Assembly (NCBI GenBank): GCA_035528275.1
Contig: DATKYV010000162.1
Coordinates: 1 to 23,274 of the forward strand
DNA length: 23,274 bases
Direction of reading: 5' to 3'
Origin: DATKYV01 sp035528275
Lineage (GTDB): Bacteria > Acidobacteriota > Terriglobia > UBA7540
The first letter of the stretch is position 1, and each line of letters starts with the position of its first letter. The translations under genes and the position numbers were made by a program. Shown here piece after piece: positions 1 to 8,002 of this stretch. Below the pieces are notes generated by a model. That model saw only the letters and a list, made by a program, of their open reading frames with translations, made no database searches and was not told where the DNA came from.

Positions 1-1
1 G

Positions 2-1270
2 GACTTTCCAGTTCCTTCGCCCCTACGAGCGAGCTCGAAAATCCGCCACCTAGTTTTCATCATCAAGGAGAACCGCACGTTTGACGAAGTGTTCGGCGAC
101 ATTCCGAATGCCGGAGGGGAACGTGTCAACGCCTTTGCGGAACTGGCGCGTTACGGCGAGGACGCGACAGTGAAGGAGAAAGATCAGCCATCCGTCGAAC
201 ACGCGCGCGTCACGCCCAACCATCACGCCCTGGCGCGCCGCTTCGCCTTCAGCGACAACTTCTACGTGGATTCTGACGTCTCCGTCGACGGGCATCACTG
301 GCTGGTGGGCAATTACCCGAACGAGCTCATCGAAACCTACTGGCCGGCCGCTTACGGCGGCGGGTTCGATTACCAACTCGACCCTGACGCTCCGGGGAGA
401 TACATGCTCCGCGGCGCCGCGCCGCGGCCGGAGTCCTATCTCCAGGCCGGGTCGCTCTGGGACCACCTGGCGCGGAATGGCGTGACCTTCCGCACCTACG
501 GCGAAGGCACGGACGTGCCGGGCAGCGAGGAAGGCGCGGGGCTTCACCCCACGGGCCTACGACAAGCGCTGAACGTCCCCCTTTCGAAGCCGCTGTTTGA
601 AAACACCTCTCGCGCTTATCCGGCCTTCAACATGCTGATCTCCGATCAGTACCGCTTCGGGCAGTTCGAGAGTGAGTTCCGCGTCCGGTATCTGGTGGAT
701 GGAAAACCGCTCCCCCAATTCATCTGCATCTGGCTGCCCAACGACCATACCGACAAGCCGCGTCCCGAGGACGGTTACGCTTATCACGCCTCCTACGTTG
801 CCGACAACGACCTGGCGCTGGGGAAACTGGTGGAGCTGCTTTCGCACAGCCCCTATTGGAAGGAGATGGCCATCGTGGTCATCGAGGACGACGCGCAGGA
901 CGGGCGCGACCACATCGACGCCCACCGCAGCCTGCTGATGGTGATCAGCCCTTACGCGCGCCGCGGCGTCTCCCACATGCACACAAGTATGGGAAGCGTC
1001 TTGAAAACGTTCTTCCTGATTTTCGGTCTGTTGCCCTTGAATCAGTACGACGCCACGGCCACCGACCTCGCCGACATGTTCACCGACCAGCCGGACTTCA
1101 CGCCCTACACGGTGTTGCCGTCGGACACGCGCATCTTCGATCCCGCCAAAGTTCGCGAGCCCGGGCTCGAGCTTCATGCCGAACCGGGCAAGCGCTCCGC
1201 GCCGCTCGATGATCCCGCAACCATCCGACGCGAGCATCGCCGGCGACTCGAGCAAGAGGACAAGGATTAG
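2..1270 (+). CDS. Phosphoesterase family protein (phospholipase C/acid phosphatase type), 5' truncated by window edge
   Basis: The reading frame is open from base 2, so the gene begins outside the window. A GTG at 89 is only an internal valine. Residues encoded at about 47-100 read HLVFIIKENRTFDEVFGD, the metal-binding opening of the PF04185 phosphoesterase family (ENRTFD). Later landmarks are the DNFYVDSDVSVDGHHWL stretch and, near 880-940, VVIEDDAQDGRDHIDAHRS, where the Asp/His residues fit the family's metal site. The family hydrolyses phosphate mono- or diesters, usually outside the cytoplasm. In Acidobacteriota this C-terminal arrangement often follows a YncE-like beta-propeller; whether one is present here lies upstream and cannot be seen. 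The substrate cannot be told from sequence. Confidence 0.88.
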   Translation, partial: DFPVPSPLRASSKIRHLVFIIKENRTFDEVFGDIPNAGGERVNAFAELARYGEDATVKEKDQPSVEHARVTPNHHALARRFAFSDNFYVDSDVSVDGHHWLVGNYPNELIETYWPAAYGGGFDYQLDPDAPGRYMLRGAAPRPESYLQAGSLWDHLARNGVTFRTYGEGTDVPGSEEGAGLHPTGLRQALNVPLSKPLFENTSRAYPAFNMLISDQYRFGQFESEFRVRYLVDGKPLPQFICIWLPNDHTDKPRPEDGYAYHASYVADNDLALGKLVELLSHSPYWKEMAIVVIEDDAQDGRDHIDAHRSLLMVISPYARRGVSHMHTSMGSVLKTFFLIFGLLPLNQYDATATDLADMFTDQPDFTPYTVLPSDTRIFDPAKVREPGLELHAEPGKRSAPLDDPATIRREHRRRLEQEDKD

Positions 1271-1334
1271 CGGTCGAAGCTCGGTGGCGTCGCATTTTTG
1301 GCCACAACGTAATCAGGGTAGTGGGGCAAATTGC

Positions 1335-1404
1335 TGTAGCGGCGCTCTCTGAGCGCCGGAAGTCCTTGAGAAAAAAGATTCGGCGGTCAGAGACCGCCGC
1401 TACA
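1335..1404. repeat. Imperfect inverted repeat with two covarying inner hairpins
   Basis: Arms at 1335-1357 and 1382-1404 are inverted copies of 23 bases differing at two positions. Each arm is itself a small palindrome: GGCGCTC-TCT-GAGCGCC on the left and GGCGGTC-AGA-GACCGCC on the right. The two differences between arms (C/G versus G/C) compensate each other inside each small hairpin, so both stay perfectly paired. The outer ends read TGTAGC and GCTACA. The element lies in the 267-base gap before uvrD and resembles REP/BIME-type intergenic palindromes. It has no poly-T tract fitting a terminator. The gap holds nothing else recognisable apart from the putative uvrD promoter. Confidence 0.8.
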
Positions 1405-1442
1405 AAAAGGCAAACTGGCCCGCTACCGTAATCAGTGAGTGT

Positions 1443-1472
1443 TTGGCGCGCTCATCGCCAATCGTGTAGAAT
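1443..1472 (+). promoter_or_regulatory. Putative sigma70-type promoter for uvrD
   Basis: TTGGCG (1443-1448) and TAGAAT (1467-1472) are separated by 18 bases. They match the sigma70 consensus at four of six and five of six positions. Transcription would start near 1479 and give a leader of about 60 bases containing the 1516-1533 palindrome. Call by eye only. Confidence 0.4.
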
Positions 1473-1504
1473 GCCCCTCCAGGCTTCTGCCCTGAATCCT
1501 TCTT

Positions 1505-1533
1505 GAAGGAGCTTCGTCCGTCAGTTGACGGAC
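1505..1533 (+). promoter_or_regulatory. uvrD Shine-Dalgarno site with a hairpin between it and the start codon
   Basis: GAAGGAG (1505-1511) is a strong ribosome-binding site but lies 26 bases before the ATG at 1538. The gap contains GTCCGTCAGTTGACGGAC (1516-1533), which can fold as a 7-bp stem with an AGTT loop. Removing the folded 18 bases leaves 8 bases between AAGGAG and ATG, an ideal spacing. A stop (TGA, 1526-1528) in the uvrD frame excludes an upstream start. Confidence 0.6.
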
Positions 1534-1537
1534 CGGA

Positions 1538-3766
1538 ATGTCCCGGCTTCTCGAGCATCTGAATCCCCGGCAACGCGAGGCGGTTGAACTCACCGATGGC
1601 GCGCTGCTGATTCTCGCCGGAGCGGGCAGCGGCAAGACGCGGGTCATCACCTACCGCATCGCCTACCTCATCGAAGCTCGCCAGGTGCCTGCGGAAAGCA
1701 TCCTGGCGGTGACCTTCACCAACAAAGCCGCCGACCAGATGAAGGAGCGGGTGGCGGCGCTGCTCTCCGAGAGCCTGGAATCCTGGCCGCACATTTCGAC
1801 GTTTCATTCCTTCTGCGTGCGCGTCTTGCGGCGGGATATCAGCCGGCTCGACTACACGGGCGACTTCTCCATCTTCGACGAAGACGACCAGCAGCGTGTG
1901 GTCAAGGCGTGCGTCAGCGAGCTCGGATTGAGCGAGCAGGTGTCTTCGCCGCGCAGCGTCCTTGCGCGCATCAGCTACGCCAAAAACCACGGACTGACGC
2001 CGGAAGACCTTTACCGCCAGGCCGCCGACCCGGTCAGCGAAAAGCTGGCGTCCATTTTCGATCGCTACGAGCGCAAGCTCCGCCAGTCGAACGCCCTCGA
2101 CTTTGACGACCTGCTGCTCAAGACGGTGGAATTGTTCTACGCCGCGCCGGAAGTCTGCGAGCGGTACAACGAGCGCTTCCGATACGTCCTGGTGGACGAG
2201 TATCAGGATACGAACCGGACGCAGTACCAATTGATCCGCCAGCTCACCCTCGCGCATCAGAACCTCTGCGCCGTGGGGGACGAAGACCAGTCGATCTACC
2301 GCTGGCGGGGCGCCGACATCGAAAACATCCTCAATTTCGAGAAGGACTATCCGCAGACGCGCATTATTCGCCTCGAGCAGAATTACCGCTCCACCCAACT
2401 GATTCTCGATGCCGCCACGGCGGTGGTCAGCCGCAACGTGGCACGCAAAGGGAAAACCCTTTGGACGGACCGGGGAAGCGGCCAGAAGGTGGGGATCTAC
2501 GAGGCACTGGACGCGGATGAGGAAGCCCTGTTCGTTACCGGCCAGGCTAGTCGCGCGCTGGCCGCCGAAGAAGGCAGCATCGGCGTTCTTTATCGCACCA
2601 ACGCCCAGTCGCGCGTACTGGAGGAGGCGCTGCGGCGCAGCGACATTGGTTACCGCGTGGTAGGTGGCTTCAGTTTTTACGCCCGCGCCGAGATCAAGGA
2701 CGCGCTGGCCTACGCGCGCCTGGCGAACAACCGGCGCGATTCCGCCGCATTTCTTCGCATCATCAACACTCCTCCGCGCGGCATCGGTGACACGACGGTG
2801 CGGGCGCTGGAGGATTCGGCGCGGCGCGGTGGACTGACGCTCTGGGAAGCGCTGGAGCAGGAAGTGGCCGCGCGGCTGCTCCCGGCGCGCGCCCTCAAAG
2901 CCCTGGAGAGTTTCCACCGGGTCATGCAGGAACTCGTCGCCGACCGCGAGCGCCTGCTGATGAGCGAGTTCTTCAGGCAGATCCTGGAGGGAACCGGGTA
3001 TCGCGCCATGCTGCGCGCGGAGAAGACCCCCGAATCGGAGAGCCGGATTGAAAACCTCGAAGAGCTCGTCAACGCCGCCGCGGAGGCGCAAGAGCGCGGC
3101 GAGAAATTGACAGAGTTCCTGGACCATGCCGCGCTGGTCTCCGACTCCGACGACTACGACGAACGCGCGCGGGTCACCCTGATGACCCTGCACAGCGCCA
3201 AGGGGCTGGAATTCTCCTCGGTCTTCCTGGTGGGCCTGGAGGAAGGTCTGTTCCCTCACAAGCTCTCCATGGACGACGACGCGGCGCTCGAAGAGGAGCG
3301 GCGGCTCTGCTACGTGGGCATGACGCGCGCCCGCGACCGATTGTTCCTCTCCTGGGCTCACACGCGGCGGTCCTTTGCCCGCGAGGCCTACGAGGGAACC
3401 CGGCCGTCGAGATTCCTGCGGGAAGTCCCCGCCGAGCTTCTGGACCCTCTGAACCTGACGGTTTCCGGCGCCAAGCCGCGCACCGCGTGGGAGAATGCCG
3501 TGAACTCGACCGCGGACGTGGACCGGTTCCTGAAAGAGCGCGGCCGGGCCGCGGCCAGGACCCGCGCATCATCGTCCGGACTGCAGTTCCGGCCCGTCAC
3601 CTCCGGCCGATGGAAATTGGGGTCGCAGGTTCGGCATCCGAAGTTCGGCCTGGGTACCGTCCTCGAGTGCGAGGGCGAAGGCGACGATGCGAAATTGACG
3701 GTGAGCTTCCCCGGCCGCGGCAAGATCCGGTTGGTGGAACGGTACGCATCTCTGGAAAAGGCTTAA
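1538..3766 (+). CDS. pcrA: ATP-dependent DNA helicase UvrD/PcrA (superfamily 1A)
   Basis: This is a 742-residue 3'-5' DNA helicase for nucleotide excision and mismatch repair and for clearing RecA or replication blocks. The Q motif LNPRQREAV is at 8-16 and the Walker A AGAGSGKT at 27-34. Motif Ia (AVTFTNKAADQMKERV) follows, then motif II VDEYQDTN near 219-226, motif III GDEDQSIYRWRGAD, and the later motifs TLHSAKGLEF and EERRLCYVGMTRARDRL. The C-terminal 50 residues (QVRHPKFGLGTVLECEGEG) match the PcrA Tudor-like domain that contacts RNA polymerase. Length is normal. The ATG at 1538 is forced by an in-frame stop at 1526. The symbol pcrA rather than uvrD rests on the Tudor tail. It probably shares a transcript with the small basic protein 22 bases downstream. 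Confidence 0.95.
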   Translation: MSRLLEHLNPRQREAVELTDGALLILAGAGSGKTRVITYRIAYLIEARQVPAESILAVTFTNKAADQMKERVAALLSESLESWPHISTFHSFCVRVLRRDISRLDYTGDFSIFDEDDQQRVVKACVSELGLSEQVSSPRSVLARISYAKNHGLTPEDLYRQAADPVSEKLASIFDRYERKLRQSNALDFDDLLLKTVELFYAAPEVCERYNERFRYVLVDEYQDTNRTQYQLIRQLTLAHQNLCAVGDEDQSIYRWRGADIENILNFEKDYPQTRIIRLEQNYRSTQLILDAATAVVSRNVARKGKTLWTDRGSGQKVGIYEALDADEEALFVTGQASRALAAEEGSIGVLYRTNAQSRVLEEALRRSDIGYRVVGGFSFYARAEIKDALAYARLANNRRDSAAFLRIINTPPRGIGDTTVRALEDSARRGGLTLWEALEQEVAARLLPARALKALESFHRVMQELVADRERLLMSEFFRQILEGTGYRAMLRAEKTPESESRIENLEELVNAAAEAQERGEKLTEFLDHAALVSDSDDYDERARVTLMTLHSAKGLEFSSVFLVGLEEGLFPHKLSMDDDAALEEERRLCYVGMTRARDRLFLSWAHTRRSFAREAYEGTRPSRFLREVPAELLDPLNLTVSGAKPRTAWENAVNSTADVDRFLKERGRAAARTRASSSGLQFRPVTSGRWKLGSQVRHPKFGLGTVLECEGEGDDAKLTVSFPGRGKIRLVERYASLEKA

Positions 3767-3788
3767 TCCCGGAAAGGACGGAGCACTC

Positions 3789-3944
3789 ATGAACACGCGA
3801 AATATCAAAGACCGCGCGGAACGCAAGAAGCTCAAACGCCAAGCGCGCAAAAAGCGCCCGCCCAAGCCCAAACAGACTGTTGAGCGCGGCTCGCACAAGC
3901 CCAAGCTGAAGAAGAAGGGGCCGGGCGCGCCGCGGCGTCACTAG
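3789..3944 (+). CDS. Small Lys/Arg-rich protein, 51 aa, function unknown
   Basis: The ATG at 3789 follows a GGAAAGGA site (3771-3778) and reads 51 codons to TAG. The product starts MNTRNIKDRAERKKLKRQAR and ends GAPRRH. By count, 22 of 51 residues are Lys or Arg, with no Cys and no hydrophobic segment. Such composition fits RNA/DNA binding or ribosome association, but no family is recognised and no function is claimed. It starts 22 bases after pcrA and is probably cotranscribed. The gene is supported by the Shine-Dalgarno site, the operon-like spacing and the absence of a better frame in this stretch. Confidence 0.65.
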   Translation: MNTRNIKDRAERKKLKRQARKKRPPKPKQTVERGSHKPKLKKKGPGAPRRH

Positions 3945-4031
3945 AGCGTGGCATCATCCCTGCGGCGCTCGGACCGTCGCTGAAATGGGGTCAGGAAGCG
4001 CTGCGACAATCCGCAAAAAGGAAGGATTCGG

Positions 4032-5576
4032 TTGGCGAGCCAGCTCCTGAGAAAGAAGAGCATCGACAAGCTGCTGGCGGAGGCTGAAGAGCCCGAGCAT
4101 CGCCTTCGCAAGACCCTGGGGCCGTGGTCTCTGACGGCGCTGGGCGTGGGTGCGATTATCGGCACGGGGATCTTCATCCTCACCGGCACGGCGGCGGCGG
4201 GTGAAGTCCTCGAGGTGCAGTCGGTCTGGAAAGCTCCCCTGCTCGACCTGATCCTCCACGGCGGGCAAGCGGTGGGCATGGCGGGACGCCCGGGCGCCGG
4301 ACCGGCCATCGCCCTCTCCTTCCTGATGGTGGCTGTCGTCTGCGCGCTGGCCGGGCTGTGTTACGCCGAGCTCGCCTCGATGATTCCCATCGCCGGAAGC
4401 GCTTACACCTACACCTATGCCACGCTCGGCGAGATTGTGGCGTGGATCATCGGCTGGGACCTGATCCTCGAATACGCGGTCAGCAACATGGCCGTGGCCG
4501 TGGGATTCTCCGCTTACGTCGATGCCCTGCTGCAAAGCTTCGGAATCAGGCTGCCGCGCGAACTCATGGAGCCGATGTTCGTTTCCGGCCACCCCACGGG
4601 AGCTTATTTCAACGTGCCGGGCTTTCTCATCGTCATGGCGATTACGGTCATCCTGGTGATCGGCATCCGGGAAAGCGCGAACGCCAACAACCTCATGGTG
4701 GCGGTCAAGGTCCTGGCCATCCTGGTTTTCATCGTGGCGGCATCTCGGTACGTTCAAGTCTCCAACTGGAAGCCCTTCATGCCCAACGGCTGGCAGGGAG
4801 TTCTGACCGGCGGGGCAATTGTGTTTTTCACTTACATTGGCTTCGACTCGGTCTCGACGGCGGCCGAGGAATGCCGCAATCCGCAGCGCGATGTGCCCTT
4901 CGGCATCATCGCTTCGCTGGTGATCTGCGCCATCCTCTACGTCACCGTCGCCGTGGTGCTGACGGGAATCCAGCACTGGGAGACGCTGCGCAACGCCGCG
5001 CCGGTGGCGAACGCCCTGAATGCCATTGGACTTCACAACATCCAGCGCTGGGTGACGGTCGGCGCGTTGACGGGCATGGTGAGCTCGCTCCTGGTTTTCC
5101 AGTTGGGACAGGCGCGCGTGTGGTTCGCCATGTCGCGGGACGGCCTGCTGCCGCGAGCGTTTTCGAACGTGCACAAGAGGTTTCGCACGCCTCACGTCAG
5201 CACCATCACCGCCGGCTTCTTCGTGGCCATTCCCGCCGGCATCTTCGATATCGGCACGCTGGCCGACCTCTCGAACATCGGCACGCTCTTCGCATTCCTG
5301 CTGGTGGCCGTGGGGGTGCTGGTTCTCAGGCGGAAACAACCCGAGCGTCCGCGCGCCTTTCGCACCCCGTGGGTGCCGGTCGTTCCCATCCTCGCCATCC
5401 TTTGCTGTCTCATCCTCATGGCCAGCCTGCCGCTGGAGACCTGGGTGCGCTTTCTGGTGTGGCTGGCGATCGGATTGACCATTTATTTCAGCTACAGCCG
5501 GCACCGCAGCGAATTCGGGAAGGCTCCCAGAGCCCTGGCGGTCCCTCCCGGTGCCGGCGACGCAGAGCGAAAGTAG
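4032..5576 (+). CDS. APC-superfamily amino acid permease (cationic amino acid transporter-like)
   Basis: This is a 514-residue inner-membrane transporter with about 12 or more hydrophobic segments. The N-terminus KKSIDKLLAEAEEPEHRLRKTLGPWSL precedes the first-helix motif GVGAIIGTGIFILTG, the APC substrate/ion-binding break. Further landmarks are the Glu-rich FFTYIGFDSVSTAAEECRNPQRDVP stretch typical of the CAT/YfnA group and the RVWFAMSRDGLLP loop. The loop between helices 1 and 2 carries about 30 extra residues (EVLEVQSVWKAPLLDLILHGGQ and following). The start is a TTG, chosen because AAGGAAGGA (4018-4026) lies five bases upstream and no in-frame ATG does. The substrate is unknown; proton-coupled uptake of amino acids is the family role. 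Confidence 0.9.
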   Translation: MASQLLRKKSIDKLLAEAEEPEHRLRKTLGPWSLTALGVGAIIGTGIFILTGTAAAGEVLEVQSVWKAPLLDLILHGGQAVGMAGRPGAGPAIALSFLMVAVVCALAGLCYAELASMIPIAGSAYTYTYATLGEIVAWIIGWDLILEYAVSNMAVAVGFSAYVDALLQSFGIRLPRELMEPMFVSGHPTGAYFNVPGFLIVMAITVILVIGIRESANANNLMVAVKVLAILVFIVAASRYVQVSNWKPFMPNGWQGVLTGGAIVFFTYIGFDSVSTAAEECRNPQRDVPFGIIASLVICAILYVTVAVVLTGIQHWETLRNAAPVANALNAIGLHNIQRWVTVGALTGMVSSLLVFQLGQARVWFAMSRDGLLPRAFSNVHKRFRTPHVSTITAGFFVAIPAGIFDIGTLADLSNIGTLFAFLLVAVGVLVLRRKQPERPRAFRTPWVPVVPILAILCCLILMASLPLETWVRFLVWLAIGLTIYFSYSRHRSEFGKAPRALAVPPGAGDAERK

Positions 5577-5741
5577 CGGGACTCTCTTGTGAACCCTTCT
5601 CCGCCATTCCTCTCCCCGACCCGCTTGCCCTCGCGACGCATCGGCGCAATACTACCCGCGGATGCCGCGCAGAGAATTGCCGGGGCACCCGCCGATGGAA
5701 TCGCGCTGAACGAGAATCCCCGACTGTTTCAAGGGAGCCCA

Positions 5742-7916
5742 ATGACCCACCATGCCTCTTCTGATGCTGCATTGAGCGGTGCGGGCCCTTCTCAAGATGC
5801 GGGTTCTCGGCAGGCCTTCCCTCTCCCGCGAGAGTGGAGCCGGCGGCAGCTTCTGAAGCTGTTCTTGGCCAGTTTCCTGGCCCTCTACTTTGAGCTTGTC
5901 ATTATCCGGTACCTTTCAACCGAGATTCGCGTTTTCGCCTATCTCCAGAACCTGCCACTGATCGCGAGTTTCCTGGGCATCGGTTTGGGGATGGTGATCG
6001 GGCGTCCTCCGAGAGCCTTGGCACGCGTCTTCCCTTTCGTTACGGCGGTTCTTTTTCTGCTGATCACCTTTGCCGCGCCGCTTCGCCTTACGCACCTTCC
6101 AATGCCGGGGGGAGACTACTTGGTGTGGGGCGGGCTGAAGGTGGCCGATCTCCCGCCGGTGGTTCTTTTCCTGCAGTTTTTCGCCATTGTTATGGGCGTT
6201 GTGGCGCTGATCGTGGCGTTTTTCGTTGAATTGGGCGGGATAGTTGGCGAACAGTTGGCCAAGGTTTCCCCTCTTCCCGGGTATGGCACAAACCTGGCGG
6301 GGAGTCTGGCGGGTATTCTGGCATTTACCTTGCTGGCGTTCGCGGGCTTCCCTCCTGCCGTCTGGCTGTTTATCGGCTTCCTGGTTGCCACTCCGTTTTT
6401 CCTGAGTCGGCGGCTTGCCCTTGTGGTGTTCGGCCTCCTCGTCGCGGCAACCGCCCGTCCGATGCCGGACACTTTTTGGTCCCCGTACTACCGAGTCAGT
6501 TTGTACACGTATCCACTGGTATCAGGCTGGCCTCATCCCTGGGCTTATCATGTCGACGTCAACCACGATTACCACCAGAAGATGGTGGACCTTTCACCCT
6601 CCTTCATCGAGCGCTTTCCCGGCATGGAACCTAATCGTTCGGCGCTGCCCACCTACGAGCTTCCCTATCGCTTGGTCGAGGAACCCGGGGACGTCCTGGT
6701 GGTCGGCGCGGGCACCGGCAATGACGTGGCGGCCGCGCTGCGGCACGGCGCCAGGCACGTGGACGCGGTGGAAATCGATCCGGTGATCGTCAAGCTGGGC
6801 CGCAAGTATCACCCCGAACATCCCTACGATTCGCCGCTTGTGACGGTTCACGTTAACGACGCCCGGGCGTTTTTCAAGAAAACCCGCAAGAAGTACGACC
6901 TCGTTGTTTTCGGCTATCTCGACTCGCATACCATGGTGTCAAGCTATACGTCTCTGCGACTCGACAACTATGTTTATACTCTGCAAAGCTTCCGCGAAGC
7001 CCGACGGCTTCTCAAGGAAGACGGCACCCTTGTTGTGTCTTTTGCCAGCGGCGGTTCTTTCGTGACTGCCCGGCTCTTTACCGCCCTCCGGCGGGCGTTC
7101 GTAACTCCGCCGCGCGCCTACTTCACGGGCTATGACAGCGCGGGCGTGGTGTTCGTTGAAGGCAAGGCCCGCGACTCCCTCGCCCTCACGGACTTCCCCG
7201 AGATCACCCGGCAACTCCAGTCGGCTGAGGAGACGACGCTTCCGGCCACAGACCAGTGGCCGTTCCTGTATCTCAAAAGCCGCACAATCCCTTTGGCGAT
7301 TCTGGTGATTCTTGTCCCTTTCCTTTGGTGCTCGACCATGCTTCTGCACCACACGGTGAATCTCGCTCGTTTCGCCACCTCCAGGAACCTGCACTTCTTT
7401 TTCCTTGGCGCGGGGTTCCTACTCCTGGAAACCAAGGGCATCACGGAGGTCTCCTTGCTCTTTGGCTCCACTTGGATTGTCAACGCCGTGGTGATCGGCG
7501 CATTTCTGGCGATGGGAATTCTCGCCAACACGCTGGTGATGTTCCGGCCTATCGCCCGCCGTACGGCGTACGTGCCGCTTTTTGTTTTGATCGGTCTGGG
7601 CATGTTTTTTCCGTTAGCCTATCTTGATCTGCTGCCCGCGGCGGCCAAGGTGTTGGCCGCCGGAATCTTCGTGGGACTTCCGGTGTTTTTCTCCGGACTG
7701 GTGTTCTCGCGCAGTTTCCGGGATGTCGCCGATCCGGCGCAGGCCCTGGGGGTCAACCTGTTAGGCTGCGTGGTGGGAGGAACTCTGGAAAACACCGTGA
7801 TGCTGGCCGGAACCCCGGTTCTGGGCGCGCTGGCGGTTCTGCTCTACGCGCTCTCGGCGGTCTGTGTTATTTCCAGAAGAGACGGCTCCCGGGAAGCCCA
7901 ACCGGCGAACGCTTGA
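5742..7916 (+). CDS. Polytopic membrane protein with spermidine-synthase-like domain
   Basis: From the ATG at 5742 the product has 724 residues. AAGGGAG at 5731-5737 supports this start; a GTG at 5589 would only add a Pro/Arg-rich, non-conserved-looking tail. The order is a cytoplasmic N-terminus, six or seven membrane segments (about 38-240), a WSPYY region, then a Rossmann-type aminopropyl/methyltransferase domain (about 310-470) with GAGTGNDV and AVEIDP, and about six more membrane segments from 525. This split membrane/spermidine-synthase layout is common in Acidobacteriota. The motif that carries the catalytic Asp in true SpeE (YDxIxxDxxDP) reads YDLVVFGYLDS here, so classic spermidine synthesis is doubtful. 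The true reaction is unknown. Confidence 0.8.
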   Translation: MTHHASSDAALSGAGPSQDAGSRQAFPLPREWSRRQLLKLFLASFLALYFELVIIRYLSTEIRVFAYLQNLPLIASFLGIGLGMVIGRPPRALARVFPFVTAVLFLLITFAAPLRLTHLPMPGGDYLVWGGLKVADLPPVVLFLQFFAIVMGVVALIVAFFVELGGIVGEQLAKVSPLPGYGTNLAGSLAGILAFTLLAFAGFPPAVWLFIGFLVATPFFLSRRLALVVFGLLVAATARPMPDTFWSPYYRVSLYTYPLVSGWPHPWAYHVDVNHDYHQKMVDLSPSFIERFPGMEPNRSALPTYELPYRLVEEPGDVLVVGAGTGNDVAAALRHGARHVDAVEIDPVIVKLGRKYHPEHPYDSPLVTVHVNDARAFFKKTRKKYDLVVFGYLDSHTMVSSYTSLRLDNYVYTLQSFREARRLLKEDGTLVVSFASGGSFVTARLFTALRRAFVTPPRAYFTGYDSAGVVFVEGKARDSLALTDFPEITRQLQSAEETTLPATDQWPFLYLKSRTIPLAILVILVPFLWCSTMLLHHTVNLARFATSRNLHFFFLGAGFLLLETKGITEVSLLFGSTWIVNAVVIGAFLAMGILANTLVMFRPIARRTAYVPLFVLIGLGMFFPLAYLDLLPAAAKVLAAGIFVGLPVFFSGLVFSRSFRDVADPAQALGVNLLGCVVGGTLENTVMLAGTPVLGALAVLLYALSAVCVISRRDGSREAQPANA

Positions 7917-8002
7917 CGCTGCCCCTCATTGATTTGAGGACAGCGGGCGTGTTTTGGGCTAGAATTTCAGTTTCTGCTTCGATTCCTGCTGGGCCTACGC
8001 CA

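Noticed and set aside
1400..3361. Long open frame on the minus strand, 653 codons, opposite pcrA
   Set aside because: It lies wholly antisense to a gene with all helicase motifs, shows no family motif, and is explained by GC-rich codon bias. The same applies to 3954-5504 (-), 4358-5764 (+) and 10442-11761 (+).
7934..7965. TTGAGG and TAGAAT before the secreted zinc protein as a promoter
   Set aside because: The spacing of 20 bases is too long for a normal sigma70 promoter; kept only as a weak possibility.
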